Source: Saksenaea vasiformis B4078
Lineage: Eukaryota > Mucoromycota > Mucoromycetes > Mucorales > Saksenaeaceae
Assembly: GCA_000697055.1 (NCBI GenBank)
Contig: JNDT01001733.1
Coordinates: 1 to 16,173 of the forward strand
Direction: 5' to 3'
Length of the DNA: 16,173 bases
In this document: positions 1 to 10,365 of the stretch, in pieces
How positions within the stretch are numbered: the first letter of the stretch is position 1
How the letters are laid out: each line of letters begins with the position of its first letter
The notes under the pieces: generated by a model
What the model was told of the DNA's origin: nothing
Database searches by the model: none
What the model saw: only the letters and a program-made list of their open reading frames with translations
Position numbers and translations under genes: made by a program

Positions 1-1
1 A

Positions 2-601
2 GTAGAGGGCAGGATCAACAGCGAGGCATACACTAACATCCTGAAGAAGAACCTGCTGCCATACCTCAGGAATAACAAGCGCGGAGGTTATATCTTCCAG
101 GAGGATATGAAGTGTCGGTTAATTGGTGTCGAGAATCAGGCGGGTAGAGTACGTGAGACTCGGTCAGGATTGTTTATTCTGTGTAAAAGAACTAGGGACT
201 GAATTATAATTTACTATCCAATTAACCGAACTGACGGAGTAATGCTGAGTATACATTGTGCTAGTAAATGTATGACAAAGAAGTCTGGATACAACAGGAT
301 AACGCTCCTTGCCACACGAGCAAGAAGACAAAGAAATGGAAGTCGAGGAATCGTGTCTCCGTTTTGCCAGACTGGCCTGCACAAAGTCCCGATCTAAATC
401 CTATCGAGCACCTCTGGGACGAGCTGGAGCGCCGTCTGGCAAAGCGGAGACACTTAATCCATAAACCAGAGCAGCTGGAAGCCGCTCTGTTGGAAGAATG
501 GGAAGCCATCCCACAAAGTGTTTGTGGATAACTTAATTGCATCGATGCCCGATAGGTGCAAGGCAGTTATCGAAGCTTGTGGAGGGCATACTCGTTACTG
601 A
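2..601 (+). pseudogene. Tc1/mariner-type transposase, 3' part, broken
   Basis: This is the catalytic C-terminal half of a Tc1-like DDE transposase; the rest lies outside the left edge. Frame 2 reads GRINSEAYTNILKKNLLPYL and continues to a Phe-Gln-Glu-Asp at about 95-106, where the second catalytic Asp motif should be. That frame then leaves homology. A second block starts near 280 with WIQQDNAPCHTSKK (catalytic Asp at 298-300) and continues through SPDLNPIEHLWDELERRL, which holds the final catalytic Glu (DD34E type). A one-base frame change near 520-527 puts a stop at 529, but the next frame restores the family C-terminus, ending in GGHTRY and tga at 599-601. With about 170 bp of foreign sequence and a frameshift, the gene is dead. 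The two blocks overlap at the Gln-x-Asp motif, so this may be a chimera of two copies rather than one interrupted gene. Confidence 0.85.
115..229. repeat. Short inverted repeat inside the broken Tc1 copy
   Basis: The arms tcggttaattgg (115-126) and ccaattaaccga (218-229) are perfect 12-bp inverted repeats. They bound roughly 90 bp that has no transposase homology and interrupts the transposase frame. The outer sides read agtg-tcgg and cagt-tcgg, reminiscent of Tc1-type termini that begin CAGT. It could be a very small MITE or the joined termini of a rearranged Tc1 copy. No clean TA duplication was found at matching distances. Confidence 0.5.
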
Positions 602-1971
602 AATGCTCCCAAAATCGAAATTAATAAACATCATGTACAATACTTTCTGCCCATATTATTGCTTTTGCTATATAACTAAGAGAGTGTCGAGAGTACACAT
701 TGTTCAGACGTTGATACTTAATCTGGTTGTGCGGAGTTTGTTAAATTGCATGCACATTTTTTTCCTCGCAGTGTATCATGCGTGAACGTATCATTGCGGG
801 ATTAGAAAACAGGAGAAGTTTTATGGTACTTGATTTGCCTTACGATCCACATAGAAGAAGCATTTTTAATAGTCTTCCTTGACAATCGCTGCTGATTTTT
901 TCTCTCGTTTAAAGCTACGCCAATAAAGTGTTAGAACAGGACGTGAACCCAAGGCTCCATCCCAGATAACCATCAGCCAGCTCGATCGTTTGGTGTCCTT
1001 CTACTTCAGCAATCGTAGCAATGTAAGCTGTCGCGTGTTCCTGTGGATATCCCAAACAAACCCGCAAAAGTGCGCTACAGTTCCACTGCAGGAAGCGGCC
1101 TTGGTTAAGATGTAAACCGTTGATGTCAATGAACGGGCGGCGAGTTTTTATTGTCCGGCGGATTGCAAACGGGGCGCGGGCGATTATTATAGATAGAAAG
1201 GGGCGACTGGACAGGTCACGATTCCGGGGACATGTAATTCATGTAGTACTGGTCTTGAGGACACCAACTGCGCCATCAGACCTGCCCTCTCCCGGTTGGA
1301 TTTATACAGAAAGTGAACTCATGTATACCATTGATATTTCCGAGAGACCATATCCACACATGAATTCATTTTCCAACGACGCCAAATTTATTCGAGAGGT
1401 GTCAAACCATTCAATGTTAATTATTTCTATGTAATTTTACTGATGTCGCGAATACGCTCTACTATCGCTGACGGCCAGTTCTGTACCCGAGGAGACGGTA
1501 GTGGTATAGTGTGTTTTGTAATGACCTTGGAGCGGTCGTGCTTCGGCCGTGACAATTGCGGAGGATGAGGAGCAGTGTCCGGAGGACAACTACAGATGCT
1601 GCGCATAGTGTTACTCGCTTGTGAAGAACAATAGGCTTCCTCACAGACGCAGTTGCCTGGGATGGATACCATGCATTCCGACTGGCAGACAAAAAGATGC
1701 AATGATCCTGAAAGTACGATCAACCAAGGTGTAGAAGTTATACAAATAGAAAAATAGAGCAAAAAACATATTTTTCACGTTAGGCGCTCATCACATCTGT
1801 TATTATAAGACAACTTCTGTTTCTGACACAATTAAAACGTGAAAAGCTTGTTGTTGCAGTTACGTAAGAAGAAATACTCTCTAAAGCGAAGTTCTTTGGA
1901 AGGTAGCGGAAGGTGATTTTTAACTGACGCAAAAATATATACAAATCCTGTAACGATTTAAACTGATGGGT
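602..1971. other. Intergenic region without a supported gene
   Basis: No gene I can support lies between the Tc1 remnant and the coiled-coil gene. GC content rises around 1120-1230. Open stretches exist on both strands: minus 918-1238 (listed separately), plus 1123-1434, and minus 1427-1762. None has a recognised motif together with a convincing start and splice context. The 1427-1762 stretch is Cys-rich but has no ATG ahead of its hydrophobic beginning. The part next to 1971 is presumably the 3' untranslated region of the minus-strand coiled-coil gene. Confidence 0.5.
918..1238 (-). other. Long open minus-strand stretch, possible gene fossil
   Basis: The minus strand is open for 107 codons between stops at 1239-1241 and 915-917. 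It has no ATG but a protein-like composition, for example RRPFIDINGLHLNQGRF and GYPQEHATAYIATIAEV. I do not recognise the family. It may be an internal exon or an eroded fragment of a repeat-borne gene. The plus strand is also open over part of it, so chance in a GC-rich patch is not excluded. Confidence 0.25.
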
Positions 1972-4676
1972 TTACGTTGGACGAATAAAATCCTCGTTAT
2001 TTACAAGTAGACCTTCCAGCCAGTAGACAAAAGAATCCACGAATCGACTTCTCCACAACGTTGAAAATGGCCGACCTATAGGAACACCGGTAGGGTACTC
2101 CCAAAGACCATAAGGCATACTCTTGTCGAGCAACCATGCAGAGGTAGCAAAAGCTACTACATATATCATCATATACCATATGAATCTTTCATATCCCAGG
2201 TGAAAACTATCGGGTTGCATAGATAGAACGCATTGATTCTCTGTGGTGTCAATATCTAATGGAGCTCATGTTTAATAGGTATCCATGAATATCCTAGACC
2301 GTTTTTACCAGTGTCATCGACGAGCTGCTTTTTTTGCGCGACATCAACATTCTCGGCGTTCTGAATGTTTGAAACCAACTGGTGTATAATGCTACTTTGC
2401 TGTTCGACTCGCTTATTCAACTCTTGAACCTGGAACTGATGTTCTTCAGCTTGGGAGATGCAATCATGGCATATTTCTTCACATTGAGTGCCTTTCTCGA
2501 TCGTAACAGCCAATAATGTCTGAGTTGTCCTATCGGCTTTGTCTTTTTCTGCTTGTGCTCTTAACTTCTCAATGGTCTGGCTCAGAATGTGATTCTCGTT
2601 TCGTAGATCTTCTCTCCACTGTAAGTACTGCCTTTGAACTATGCAGAATTGTGAACAATGGAACAGCACCAAACACTCAACTAACCTTCGTCCAGCTCTT
2701 TCAATGCAGACGTGGCTTGTGCCTTATAGTCATCTCGTTCTTGCTCAACGTCCTTGAGCTGTTTGGCGGCCTTGATAGCTTCCTGTAGCTAAGGCATGTT
2801 TAATATTGCAGCCAGCTTGGTAGGTACTTGTCCTTACTTTGGATTGAAGGAAGAGTTCTTCACCTTCCTCATCATATCCATCTTCCGTGTATTCGTCGCC
2901 GGTCCCAAGTTCGGCTTCAAGCGTCTATTCATCGATTAGAATAAAGGAACGTAGGAGATAAAATGAACCTTGATCATCGTATTTCTTCCATCTGTCTTTG
3001 CTTGACTTCTCGCTTCATCCAAGTCGAATTTGAGCCGATCCACGATATTCTTCAAATTATCATTCTCTGACTGCGACTCCTTGTACATTTGCTCCAAGTT
3101 CCGTGCGCCTTCCAATTCTTCTTCCAGTTGCTTCTGCAAACTACTCAGCTCCTTAAGTTGTCTCGACTGAAGCTTGTATTTCTTTTGGATCTGTTCCAAT
3201 TCCGCTTCAGCTTCTTGTAGTCTATCTTGCTTTTCCGCAAGGTTATCTAAGAAAGAAAGACAATGTCAGGTACAGGTTTTTGCTCCTTCCATCCGCCATT
3301 GTGATATACCATCTTTATCAAGTAGTTCACGTCTCAAATTTTCACACTGTTGTGTTTGTTTCGACTTCTCCAATTTGTGTTGCTTGATTTCCATTTCAAG
3401 CTGTGCAAGAACAGTAAGTTGATCAGAGATATGGAACAGTAACGAGAGTGGTTTACCATGGATATCTGATCTTGGTGATATTTCTCCGCCGTCTGGTAAT
3501 CTGAGATCTCGCGTCTCTGAATAGAAATTTCTTGCTTCATTTTTTCTAAAAGACGCTCAAGCTGAGCAATGCGGTCATCGTATTCTCGCGTAACATCCTC
3601 AATATGTGCACCGGATTCTCGTAGCCTGCGTTTCAGTTCCTGATTCTGGTGTTGATACTCCGCTACTGCTGACTCCACGTCCTTTGAATGCTGTTGATAT
3701 TGAGCAAGACGTGATGTGCTGTGCTTAACCTATAATCCACTTTAGATGGGTCGCAAACACATGAGACACTACATTGGGATGGTCGTCATCATCATCACTG
3801 ACGTCCTCATAAGGTTGAATGGTATGCGGAGATAAATAGGATCTTTCGTGAAGAGCTCTATCCTTCACCAGACCGCGGGGTCGGTAAGTTGATTGTTCTC
3901 TTCGACGTGTAGGCGAGAAGTGTTCTACATGGGATTCCTGATGATCCTATACATCGCGGAGAATGAGGGATCGGTATTTTTTTCTCATTCCTTTTAAACT
4001 TACTCGTTCATAAATATCCGATAAAGATGGATGATCTTCGCTTGCGCTGTGATCGTCGATATCAACCGATTCATTGTCATGGTCAATTTCGACTGATTCA
4101 TCTTTTTCTTCGTGGATTTCTTCCGAATGATCCAACTTTCTCTGCATGTTCAGCCTTGGACGTTTCGGATTATTGCTCAATAAGTTTGAAGATCTCTGTC
4201 GGGATGCAAACATGGTGGCACTTGTGGATGATTCAGGAAGTGGCGATTGTGCTGGCGGGGGAGTGTTGTCCATGTGATTATCTGCAGAATAAGTGTTTGC
4301 ATTGCGTGGTTGGATAATCTTTAACAAATGATAAAAGTCTTTTGGTTCCATTTCCAAGTCGCAATTTGCTTTCCAATAAGGTTCAATAGCATCTTTTTGT
4401 TCCTGAGTCAATAGAACTGTCGAAGAGAGCTCTTCAGAACAATCGATAAGATGCATCCATTCTTCAATTGTGGCAGTAGCACGCCGTTCTTTTCCGGATA
4501 ATCTTCCGAGCAAGCCTGCCAGAAAATCAATCACATCCTGCGCTGTCTCATCATCTGAAACAGCCTAAAATACATGAATATGAGCGCTGTTTGCTTTTGT
4601 TCCTGAAAAAACAGCTTTTTACCTCTATACCAACGTCAGAATTAGGATAAAATGAGTCGGGATCGTCTTGTAACAT
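1972..4676 (-). CDS. Tail-anchored coiled-coil protein, possible KASH-like nuclear-envelope protein
   Basis: The gene model is ten exons (high to low: 4676-4623, 4564-4004, 3946-3773, 3729-3457, 3400-3310, 3246-2969, 2924-2838, 2788-2686, 2638-2309, 2255-1972). The nine introns are 43-63 nt, all GT...AG, and the frame is kept throughout to give 744 residues. The start at 4676 is the first ATG of the frame. Residues about 22-103 look like a small helical domain. Residues about 149-157 (NPKRPRLN) resemble a nuclear localisation signal and are followed by a very acidic stretch. Residues about 270-480 and 505-640 are heptad-rich coiled coil separated by an acidic linker. Residues 675-693 form one hydrophobic segment (WYMMIYVVAFATSAWLL). 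About 51 residues follow, ending in Arg-Pro-Thr. A long coiled coil plus one C-terminal membrane segment fits a golgin or a KASH protein of the LINC complex. The final Pro-Thr and KRPR favour KASH, but this is inference. I do not recognise the N-terminal domain. Confidence 0.85.
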
Positions 4677-5221
4677 TGTGCATCCGATTGACTAGCAGAT
4701 GATAAAAGTGTCCTCAGAATGTTTAGATGGTAAAGACTGAAGAGCAGACTGATGTTAAGTATAAGGAAAAAAAACAGTAGATCGCGCTGTAAAGGGAAAA
4801 GTGAAGATAGCCGTGACTCGCCATCATTTTATTTAACTCTTTCAGACTTTGATGTGGACCAAACTCTATTGGGTGTTATCCCTTATGCATGAAAACAACA
4901 AAGGGAAATGATAACTACGCATTGTTCAGTTAGAAACAAAGAGGAACTACTTGTATGTTAGCCGTATTGGCTATTATAGTTCATTATTAAAAAAAACGTA
5001 TACTTCTTCTATTTTAGTCGTATGACTCACCACCTGATAGCCACTGAATTACAATAGCAGTAAATATGAGATTCAAAATCAGTAAAAATGGGAAAGCAGC
5101 ACATCTGCATCATTTGAAGTGCCAAATCGTTAGACCAGAAAAAAAGTGACAGCGCTCCCAAAATTTAGGCTTTTTCTTTTTCTTCCCTGATTGAAGTTTT
5201 TCACTTCTTTTTCTTCATACC
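4677..5221. promoter_or_regulatory. Divergent promoter region
   Basis: This 545-bp AT-rich gap separates the divergent starts of the coiled-coil gene (minus, 4676) and the Zn2Cys6 factor (plus, 5222), so it must hold both promoters. The 50 bases before 5222 are pyrimidine-rich on the plus strand, as is common in fungal leaders. I see no convincing TATA box, repeat or small gene. Confidence 0.6.
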
Positions 5222-7137
5222 ATGGAGCATGCACTAGCTGTCGTCAAACAAGGAATCAATAACGACCATAGACCTATTAAACGCCGAGTTCGTGTAGCTC
5301 TATCTTGTCAAAGGCAAGTTTCTAAAAAGAAGGTACAACATATAGTAACAAAAACCTTTCTTCCGTGCTCCCGGACAGATGTCGAAAGCAGAGATCCAAG
5401 TGTTCTCGTACTCGTCCAGAATGTGAGCAATGTCTTGCAGCAAATGCTCACTGTGAATACCTTGATGCTCCTGGTGACTTAGAAAGCACGGCATTACGGG
5501 ATCGCTTTGCCGGTTTAGAAGACCAAATTCATTCGCTTATGGACGAATTTGGATTGATTGAGAAATTGGTTTCAGAAAACAAACAAGGTGACTCACTTCG
5601 AACGGAGGCACTTGGGGCGTGGGATATCCGCAAATACCGAAACGGCGGAGGACTTTGTATTGAGACAAACATGGCCCATGTTGAAGAAATCTATTCATGT
5701 ATTGTACGCTTTGCACTGGATAACGCTGTCCCCCCACCTACATCCTATCCTTCATCTCCGACATATTCAGTCATGGCGACCCCGCTTTGGCTCACACGTA
5801 ACAATGCTATTTTTCCGACCATCAAATTGAGTCATTTCACAAGTCTGCTACCACCGGAACCTTCCCTAGGTGAAGAGGATGGTGAAGAAGATTATTCCAA
5901 AATGCCACCAGCCCTACCAACTGACGTCGTTCTTGCACTGCTGGACCTGTACAAGACTTGTCTTCTTCACGGTGCCATCCAGTACTTTGATGAATTGTTT
6001 GCGGAAACACTTTTAAACCGACCACTTGAATCCGCCCAACCCTCCCTACAACTTTTATTCGCCTCCATTATTTGCCATATGTTGCCTCACGCATATGTAT
6101 GGCATCCAGATGTTTTCGGATCGTTGGCTATGACGAAGGAAGCATGTACACAACTGGCACAGCGATATTATCGTTGGGCAAAGTATCTTTTGGCTGGTCT
6201 ATTTTTCGATGCCCCGAGTTTGACGACATGTCATGCCATCTCAAACCTTGTCTTATATCACGTAGAAAACGGCAATACCGACATGATCTTTATCTATGCC
6301 GGAATGGCCATCAGAATGGCGTCAGCGCTCAGACTGTATCGTGAGGATGCCTTGGAAACTATAGCTCGAGCACAGATTGGGCTTATGCCTTTGCCTGGAC
6401 TCACCGTAGCCAACGTAACCCGTTACGCTCGTTCGCTACTCTGGTTTATATACTTCTTGGATACAAATGTATCCCATTTCCGTAACAAGCCTTACGAAGT
6501 CGATTTGGACGACCACTTTAGCACAACGACGTGTTTCAATCCGTTTGGTGATGATGACGAACATCAGAACTTGTTTCAATGGTTTGAGTTCAAGGCCTTT
6601 CAAGTTACCCGAACAATTCGAAGAGTATGCTTTGCAAATGACACCCAGCAAACACCCTACAAAGAAATAGAACGTATTGAACGTACACTACTTTCCTTCC
6701 GCGAGTCTCTGCCGCCATTGAACCAACTTGTAGACAGCGCGAAATTTACGATATGGCAATCACGTTGCTTGTACATGCACTGGATCGTGTATCATGGACA
6801 TTGGATCTTACTTCATCAGACGTATCTACCTACACCCATTTCCGTTGAACGATGTACCACAGCGGCATTTGCTTTGGTAGATTTGTTCCAAATGTGGGTG
6901 AAAGTGATGGATTGCTATTTCAGACCATGTGTGCATGAGTTGAAACAAGCGTGTGAAATCTTGCTTTATCATGTTGACAACGATACAGCGCTTAAGGATA
7001 GGTCTCTCGATGGATTGTCTCGGTTGATGGATGTCGTATTCAAAACCCCCGTACGTGGTATTGCACGTACCCGACCTTTCGTGCGTCGTGTGCAGAAGAA
7101 GCTTGCAGAACATGGATACAACAGCACGCAGGCGTGA
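5222..7137 (+). CDS. Zn2Cys6 fungal transcription factor
   Basis: There are two exons, 5222-5313 and 5379-7137, giving 616 residues. Exon 1 ends in Ser-Cys-Gln plus two bases. Joining to 5379 completes Arg and gives a perfect C-x2-C-x6-C-x6-C-x2-C-x6-C cluster (Cys 29, 32, 39, 46, 49, 56), preceded by basic IKRRVRV. This is the Gal4-type DNA-binding domain, which binds two zinc ions. The intron (5314-5378, 65 nt) starts GCAAGT and ends CAG, a GC-AG intron. No GT donor gives the right phase. Residues about 65-100 form a helical linker suited to dimerisation. Residues about 213-406 match the fungal-specific transcription factor middle homology region by layout (for example RYARSLLWFIYFLDTNVSHF). 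An acidic stretch (EEDGEEDYS) lies near 195-204. The target genes cannot be told from the sequence; the divergent neighbour may share its promoter. Confidence 0.92.
5314..5378 (+). other. GC-AG intron splitting the zinc cluster
   Basis: The donor is G|GCAAGT and the acceptor CGGACAG. The intron is in phase 2, and the first Cys of the zinc cluster is in exon 1 while the other five are in exon 2. It is the only non-GT donor among the introns modelled in this window, and it is required to form the complete six-Cys cluster. Confidence 0.85.
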
Positions 7138-7528
7138 GAAAGCAGAAACACAGACCTGGTATATCTATCCATTTATCCATTATGTTATGCCAAGAGAAAA
7201 AAATAAAACACGCATTGTTAATATATCATATGCTCTTCTGTGAGGAAGTGTTAGCGTGACAGACAAAATCCAGTAATATGACATCCCAAAAAGATAAGTC
7301 TGGCTTGTTCAATACTTTAATACTGTATTTGTTACTCAGCAAGACTGATACAAACCTAAAGAAAAACTGAGGAAAGGAAAAAAAAAAAGAGGAGATGGGC
7401 GGTGAAAAAAAAAGAGAAAAGCTAAAAGATAAAAGAAAAAAGAAAGAAATAGAAGAAAACAAACTAGTGGTGCACAAAGAATGTATTATTTCCCTCGAAA
7501 AGAAACACTGACTTTTTTCTTTCCTTCC
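7138..7528. other. Convergent 3' region with homopurine tract
   Basis: This is the gap between the 3' ends of the convergent transcription factor and SR genes. It holds the AATAAA at 7202. From about 7359 to 7461 the plus strand is almost only purines, with runs of 9-12 A. In the SR transcript this reads as a polypyrimidine tract in or just after the 3' untranslated region. No gene is seen. Confidence 0.6.
7202..7207 (+). terminator. Polyadenylation signal AATAAA
   Basis: AATAAA lies 65 bases after the stop of the Zn2Cys6 gene, a typical position for a 3'-end signal. Confidence 0.6.
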
Positions 7529-8425
7529 CTAGTGTTCAGGGCTACCGGATCTAGGTGAAGGGGATCTCTTTTCCTTGGGAGAAGGTGATCTCGAATCACG
7601 ACGAGCTTCTGCGACAGGTGAGCGCGATCTCGAGTCTCTCACAGGTTCGGCAGGATAACGTTCATCGGGTTGTCTTGGAGGAGGAGAGCGCGAGCGAGAT
7701 TCGTAACGGCGCTCATAACCGGGAGGAGGAGGGGATCGGCCACGAGGCGAAGGTGAGCGGCCACCACGGAAGGGTGGGCTGCGCGATCGACTGTGGCTAC
7801 GACCATAGGAGACACGTCGAGCAGGGCGACGTGGACTAGGAGAGCGGCGACGGCGTGGAGAACGATCATAACGCCACGAAGCACTGGGGGCATTTCTGGC
7901 CCACTATAAATGATGGAAAAAAAAAGAAAAAAAACAGGGTCACCCAAATAGGATACAAAAAGTTAAGACATACCTGTACACTGATAGTATAACCGTCAAT
8001 ACGCCGGCCATGCATCTCCTGAAAAGCATCTTCAGCATCACGTGGATCCTCAAACTCTACAAAAGCATAGCTTCATAGAAACAGTGAATGGGTTTTGTTC
8101 ATCAGATGAAGTGTTTTTAACTTACGGTTTGGAAGAATAGCTTTTTGGGGCCGGGATATCACAACGGACAAGGCGGCCATATCTTTATTGGTGGAGAACG
8201 GCAACAGAAGGGTGATTGCGTTAGTCGTCAGCAAAAAGGGGGTTGGTCGTCAAATCGTATCGCAACACATATTTTTTTTTTTTTCGCCGCGTCACTCTAA
8301 CTCGTTCCGACGACGTATGTATCCGCGGTCTCGTTGGATGTTGAAAAGTACCTTTCAAACTCGTATGCAAGATCTCTTGCACGCGTTCTGGAGCCGAAGC
8401 CGGCAACAAAGAGTGTAGTCCTCAT
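7529..8425 (-). CDS. srp1: SR-family splicing factor, Srp1-like
   Basis: The model is four exons (8425-8352, 8182-8126, 8070-7974, 7903-7529) with GT...AG introns of 169, 55 and 70 nt, giving 200 residues. Residues about 4-78 are one RNA recognition motif: RNP2 is LFVAGF (5-10) and RNP1 is KPYAFVEFED (43-52). The RARDLAYEFERYGRLVRCDI stretch and HGRRIDGYTISVQWARN closely resemble fission-yeast Srp1 and animal SRSF3/7. Residues about 81-200 are an Arg-Ser-rich domain with many RSP, RSRS and SPSPR repeats, the target of SR kinases. The protein acts in the nucleus in splice-site recognition and mRNA handling. The ATG at 8425 is preceded by aacc and begins the RRM directly. Intron 1 is much longer than the others, so regulated splicing is possible. 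The Srp1 assignment is from remembered family sequence, not from a search. Confidence 0.92.
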
Positions 8426-8510
8426 GGTTTAAGAAAGAGAAAAAAAAACAAAGAAGAAAAAAAGAGAAAAAACTGTTTTTTGTGCTGCGCTTTTTCTCCT
8501 AGCGGAGTCT

Positions 8511-8519
8511 TTATATATT
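8511..8519 (-). promoter_or_regulatory. TATA-like box upstream of the SR gene
   Basis: The minus strand reads aatatataa here, about 90 bases upstream of the SR start codon. Between it and the ATG lies a purine-rich leader on the plus strand (pyrimidine-rich on the minus strand at its beginning). Confidence 0.4.
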
Positions 8520-9199
8520 CACCACGTCAGAGATAAATGATGTCAGCCTCGTTAGTGCGCGCGTTGAGGCGGAGTTTGTTATTTCACGCCCAATGGGCGC
8601 GCTATACGACCCCAAGCTGTCGCCAAAGACCGGCATGGATAATCTTGTAATCTTTCGACGCGCTTATGCTCGAATAAATTATGCGTCCACCGAGGACCAA
8701 GTCGATGTAGGCCAAAAGTACGATTCTATTGCCAATTCCTATACTAATGTCCGTATATTTAATTCCTTCTTTAGCGCAAATCTGGCTCTTCATGGACGCA
8801 TGGTTTAGTTAGAGTAGCGTAAGAAGTCGTTCAATAAATAGCTTCTTCTTAGTATGTTCAATTCTTGGCGCAAATTTTACTTAGAGTAATGTAAAGAAAC
8901 TGGGCAATAAATAGTCAATACTGTTTGCGAACGGGACGTTAGCAAATCCAGGGACATTCATGTGATATTGACGGCTATGGCTCAGCAGAGACAGCGACTG
9001 GCAATCTTTATTTGACCACGCATAGCTGAAGCTGTCCCACATAATAGAAGCGTGTGATGTTTACGATGCTTCTACGCGACAAAAGGAAACGTCTTTTAAA
9101 TGATTTGGAAACAAACTTTCATTTTACTGAGAGAAAAGTTGGTGTTGACATCGCCATGAAATGTCTTTTGATAGATGATCACACACTTGAGCTTGATGG
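8520..9199. other. Intergenic region without a supported gene
   Basis: This region lies upstream of the SR gene and downstream of the DUF3020 gene. It contains a 13-base palindrome cgcccaatgggcg (8587-8599), a GC-rich patch with gcgcgcg near 8556, and a degenerate direct repeat at 8809-8914. A 71-codon plus frame at 8593-8808 overlaps a similar-length minus frame and has no recognisable motif, so it is not called. Confidence 0.5.
8809..8914 (+). repeat. Degenerate direct repeat, about 33 bp
   Basis: Two copies start with ttagagta and end with caataaatag (8809-8841 and 8881-8914). Both are preceded at some distance by gcgcaaat (8774 and 8869 areas). Between the shared ends they differ at about nine positions. 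The meaning is unknown; it could be a decayed tandem duplication. Confidence 0.5.
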
Positions 9200-10365
9200 T
9201 CATTGCCTCCATCCTGCATTCAATTGCATCAGTGTTAAAACTGCATCCATGGGATATTCCGGTTTCTTCTCTTCCGGCTTTTGATCTTCTTCCTTTTGAG
9301 GTTGGTCACCGTTTTTTCCCTCGCTTGATCCCTCTTGATTTTCTCCTTTGATATATTCCAGCGGCGAATTTTCTCCGCTGCTGGTTATGCTTGTATTTGA
9401 CGATAAGCTCTGTGCAAGCGTTTTCAGTGCTTGTTCTGCTGCCTCTGCTGTGATAATCTCCATATGCTCTTCCTTTACGGTTGCTGGTTGAGATGAGGGC
9501 GTGCTATTTTCACCTTCCACCTGCTGTGTTTGCTGCTGTTGTTGCCCATACTCCACTGGTGGCGATGGGAGTTTGCCGTTCGTCAACGCCTATGGCATTT
9601 CCAACCGCGCTTTTAGAAACCTTGTATCCAATCATCTACACTTACCATCATACTGTGATTCAATTGTTCCAGCAGCTGACGTTGCAAATCCGAAGGAAAA
9701 TCTAGAAGTTTCGCAGCTGCATCAATCGATACTGGCGGATAAAATGATGAAACGTCTGCCGTGGTTTGTGGCGTTGACGTAGGCACACTCAATGCATTAT
9801 TGACGATGGTTTTTCTGCGTTCCTTATCCATCCGCTTTTGTCGTCTTTTCTGAAACTCTTCATTGACCCAATTTTGTTTCTCCTCGCTATCCATAGGCCC
9901 GAATAATTTGGCTGCTCTCTTATTCACCCGACATCTCAGATCATTATCTTTGTCTGTCATTAAAACCCAATGAGTGATCCCTTAACCCTTTCCTTTTCCT
10001 TTCTTACTTCGTTCTTCGTTATGCAATCGCCATTTCTTCTTTCGCTCCCTGTTTGCAGCACGAATGCTGTCTTTTTTCGCATAGTCGATCTCCGTTTCAG
10101 GTTTGTCGTTCGCATGTGACGCCGCCGCCGCTGCTGCTGCCGCTGCTGCTGCCGCTGCTAGTAGACCTTGGTGAGAGAGTGCGGATACACCGCCGTGACT
10201 GTTGACAGCGGCGAGCATAGCTTCGTGCAATTGCTGCTGATAGGGCTGGAACGCCGAAGAGGACGGTGTGGGACTACTACTAGTCACAGGTATGGGGTCT
10301 GCGGCGGAAGGCACAGTTGTAGTGGTGGTTGCTGTTTGCTCTATAGTTGTGGCGTTGTCTTCCAT
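9200..10365 (-). CDS. DUF3020-domain fungal protein with polyalanine tract
   Basis: The model is three exons (10365-10008, 9953-9646, 9589-9200) with GT...AG introns of 54 and 56 nt, giving 351 residues. Splicing exon 1 to exon 2 completes the motif EERNKDNDLRCRVNKRAAKL, which together with ANRERKKKWRLHNEER (residues about 103-138) is the conserved basic block I know as DUF3020. In fungi this block is often found in putative nuclear or DNA-associated proteins; its function is not established. The N-terminal third is Thr/Ser/Pro-rich with a run of 13 Ala (70-82). The C-terminal third has a short polyglutamine stretch near 236-240, an acidic Glu/Lys-rich region, and a hydrophobic end (VLTLMQLNAGW) that may be a protein-binding helix. 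The ATG at 10365 is chosen because the in-frame upstream sequence to 10497 is a poly-Phe-type translation of T-runs and is better read as leader. Nuclear function is inference. Confidence 0.85.

Noticed and set aside
1120..1434. Plus-strand 104-codon frame
   Set aside because: No known motif, no promoter or splice context, and it overlaps an equally open minus frame in a GC-rich patch.
1427..1762. Minus-strand Cys-rich frame with a hydrophobic beginning, like a small secreted protein
   Set aside because: The hydrophobic part has no ATG start, only a TTG; the first ATG lies after it. An attempt to splice an upstream ATG in did not keep the frame.
7555..7839. Plus-strand frame antisense to the SR gene
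   Set aside because: Shadow of the repetitive Arg-Ser codons on the other strand.
8593..8808. Plus-strand 71-codon frame
   Set aside because: Overlaps an open minus frame, has no recognisable domain, and starts inside a palindrome.
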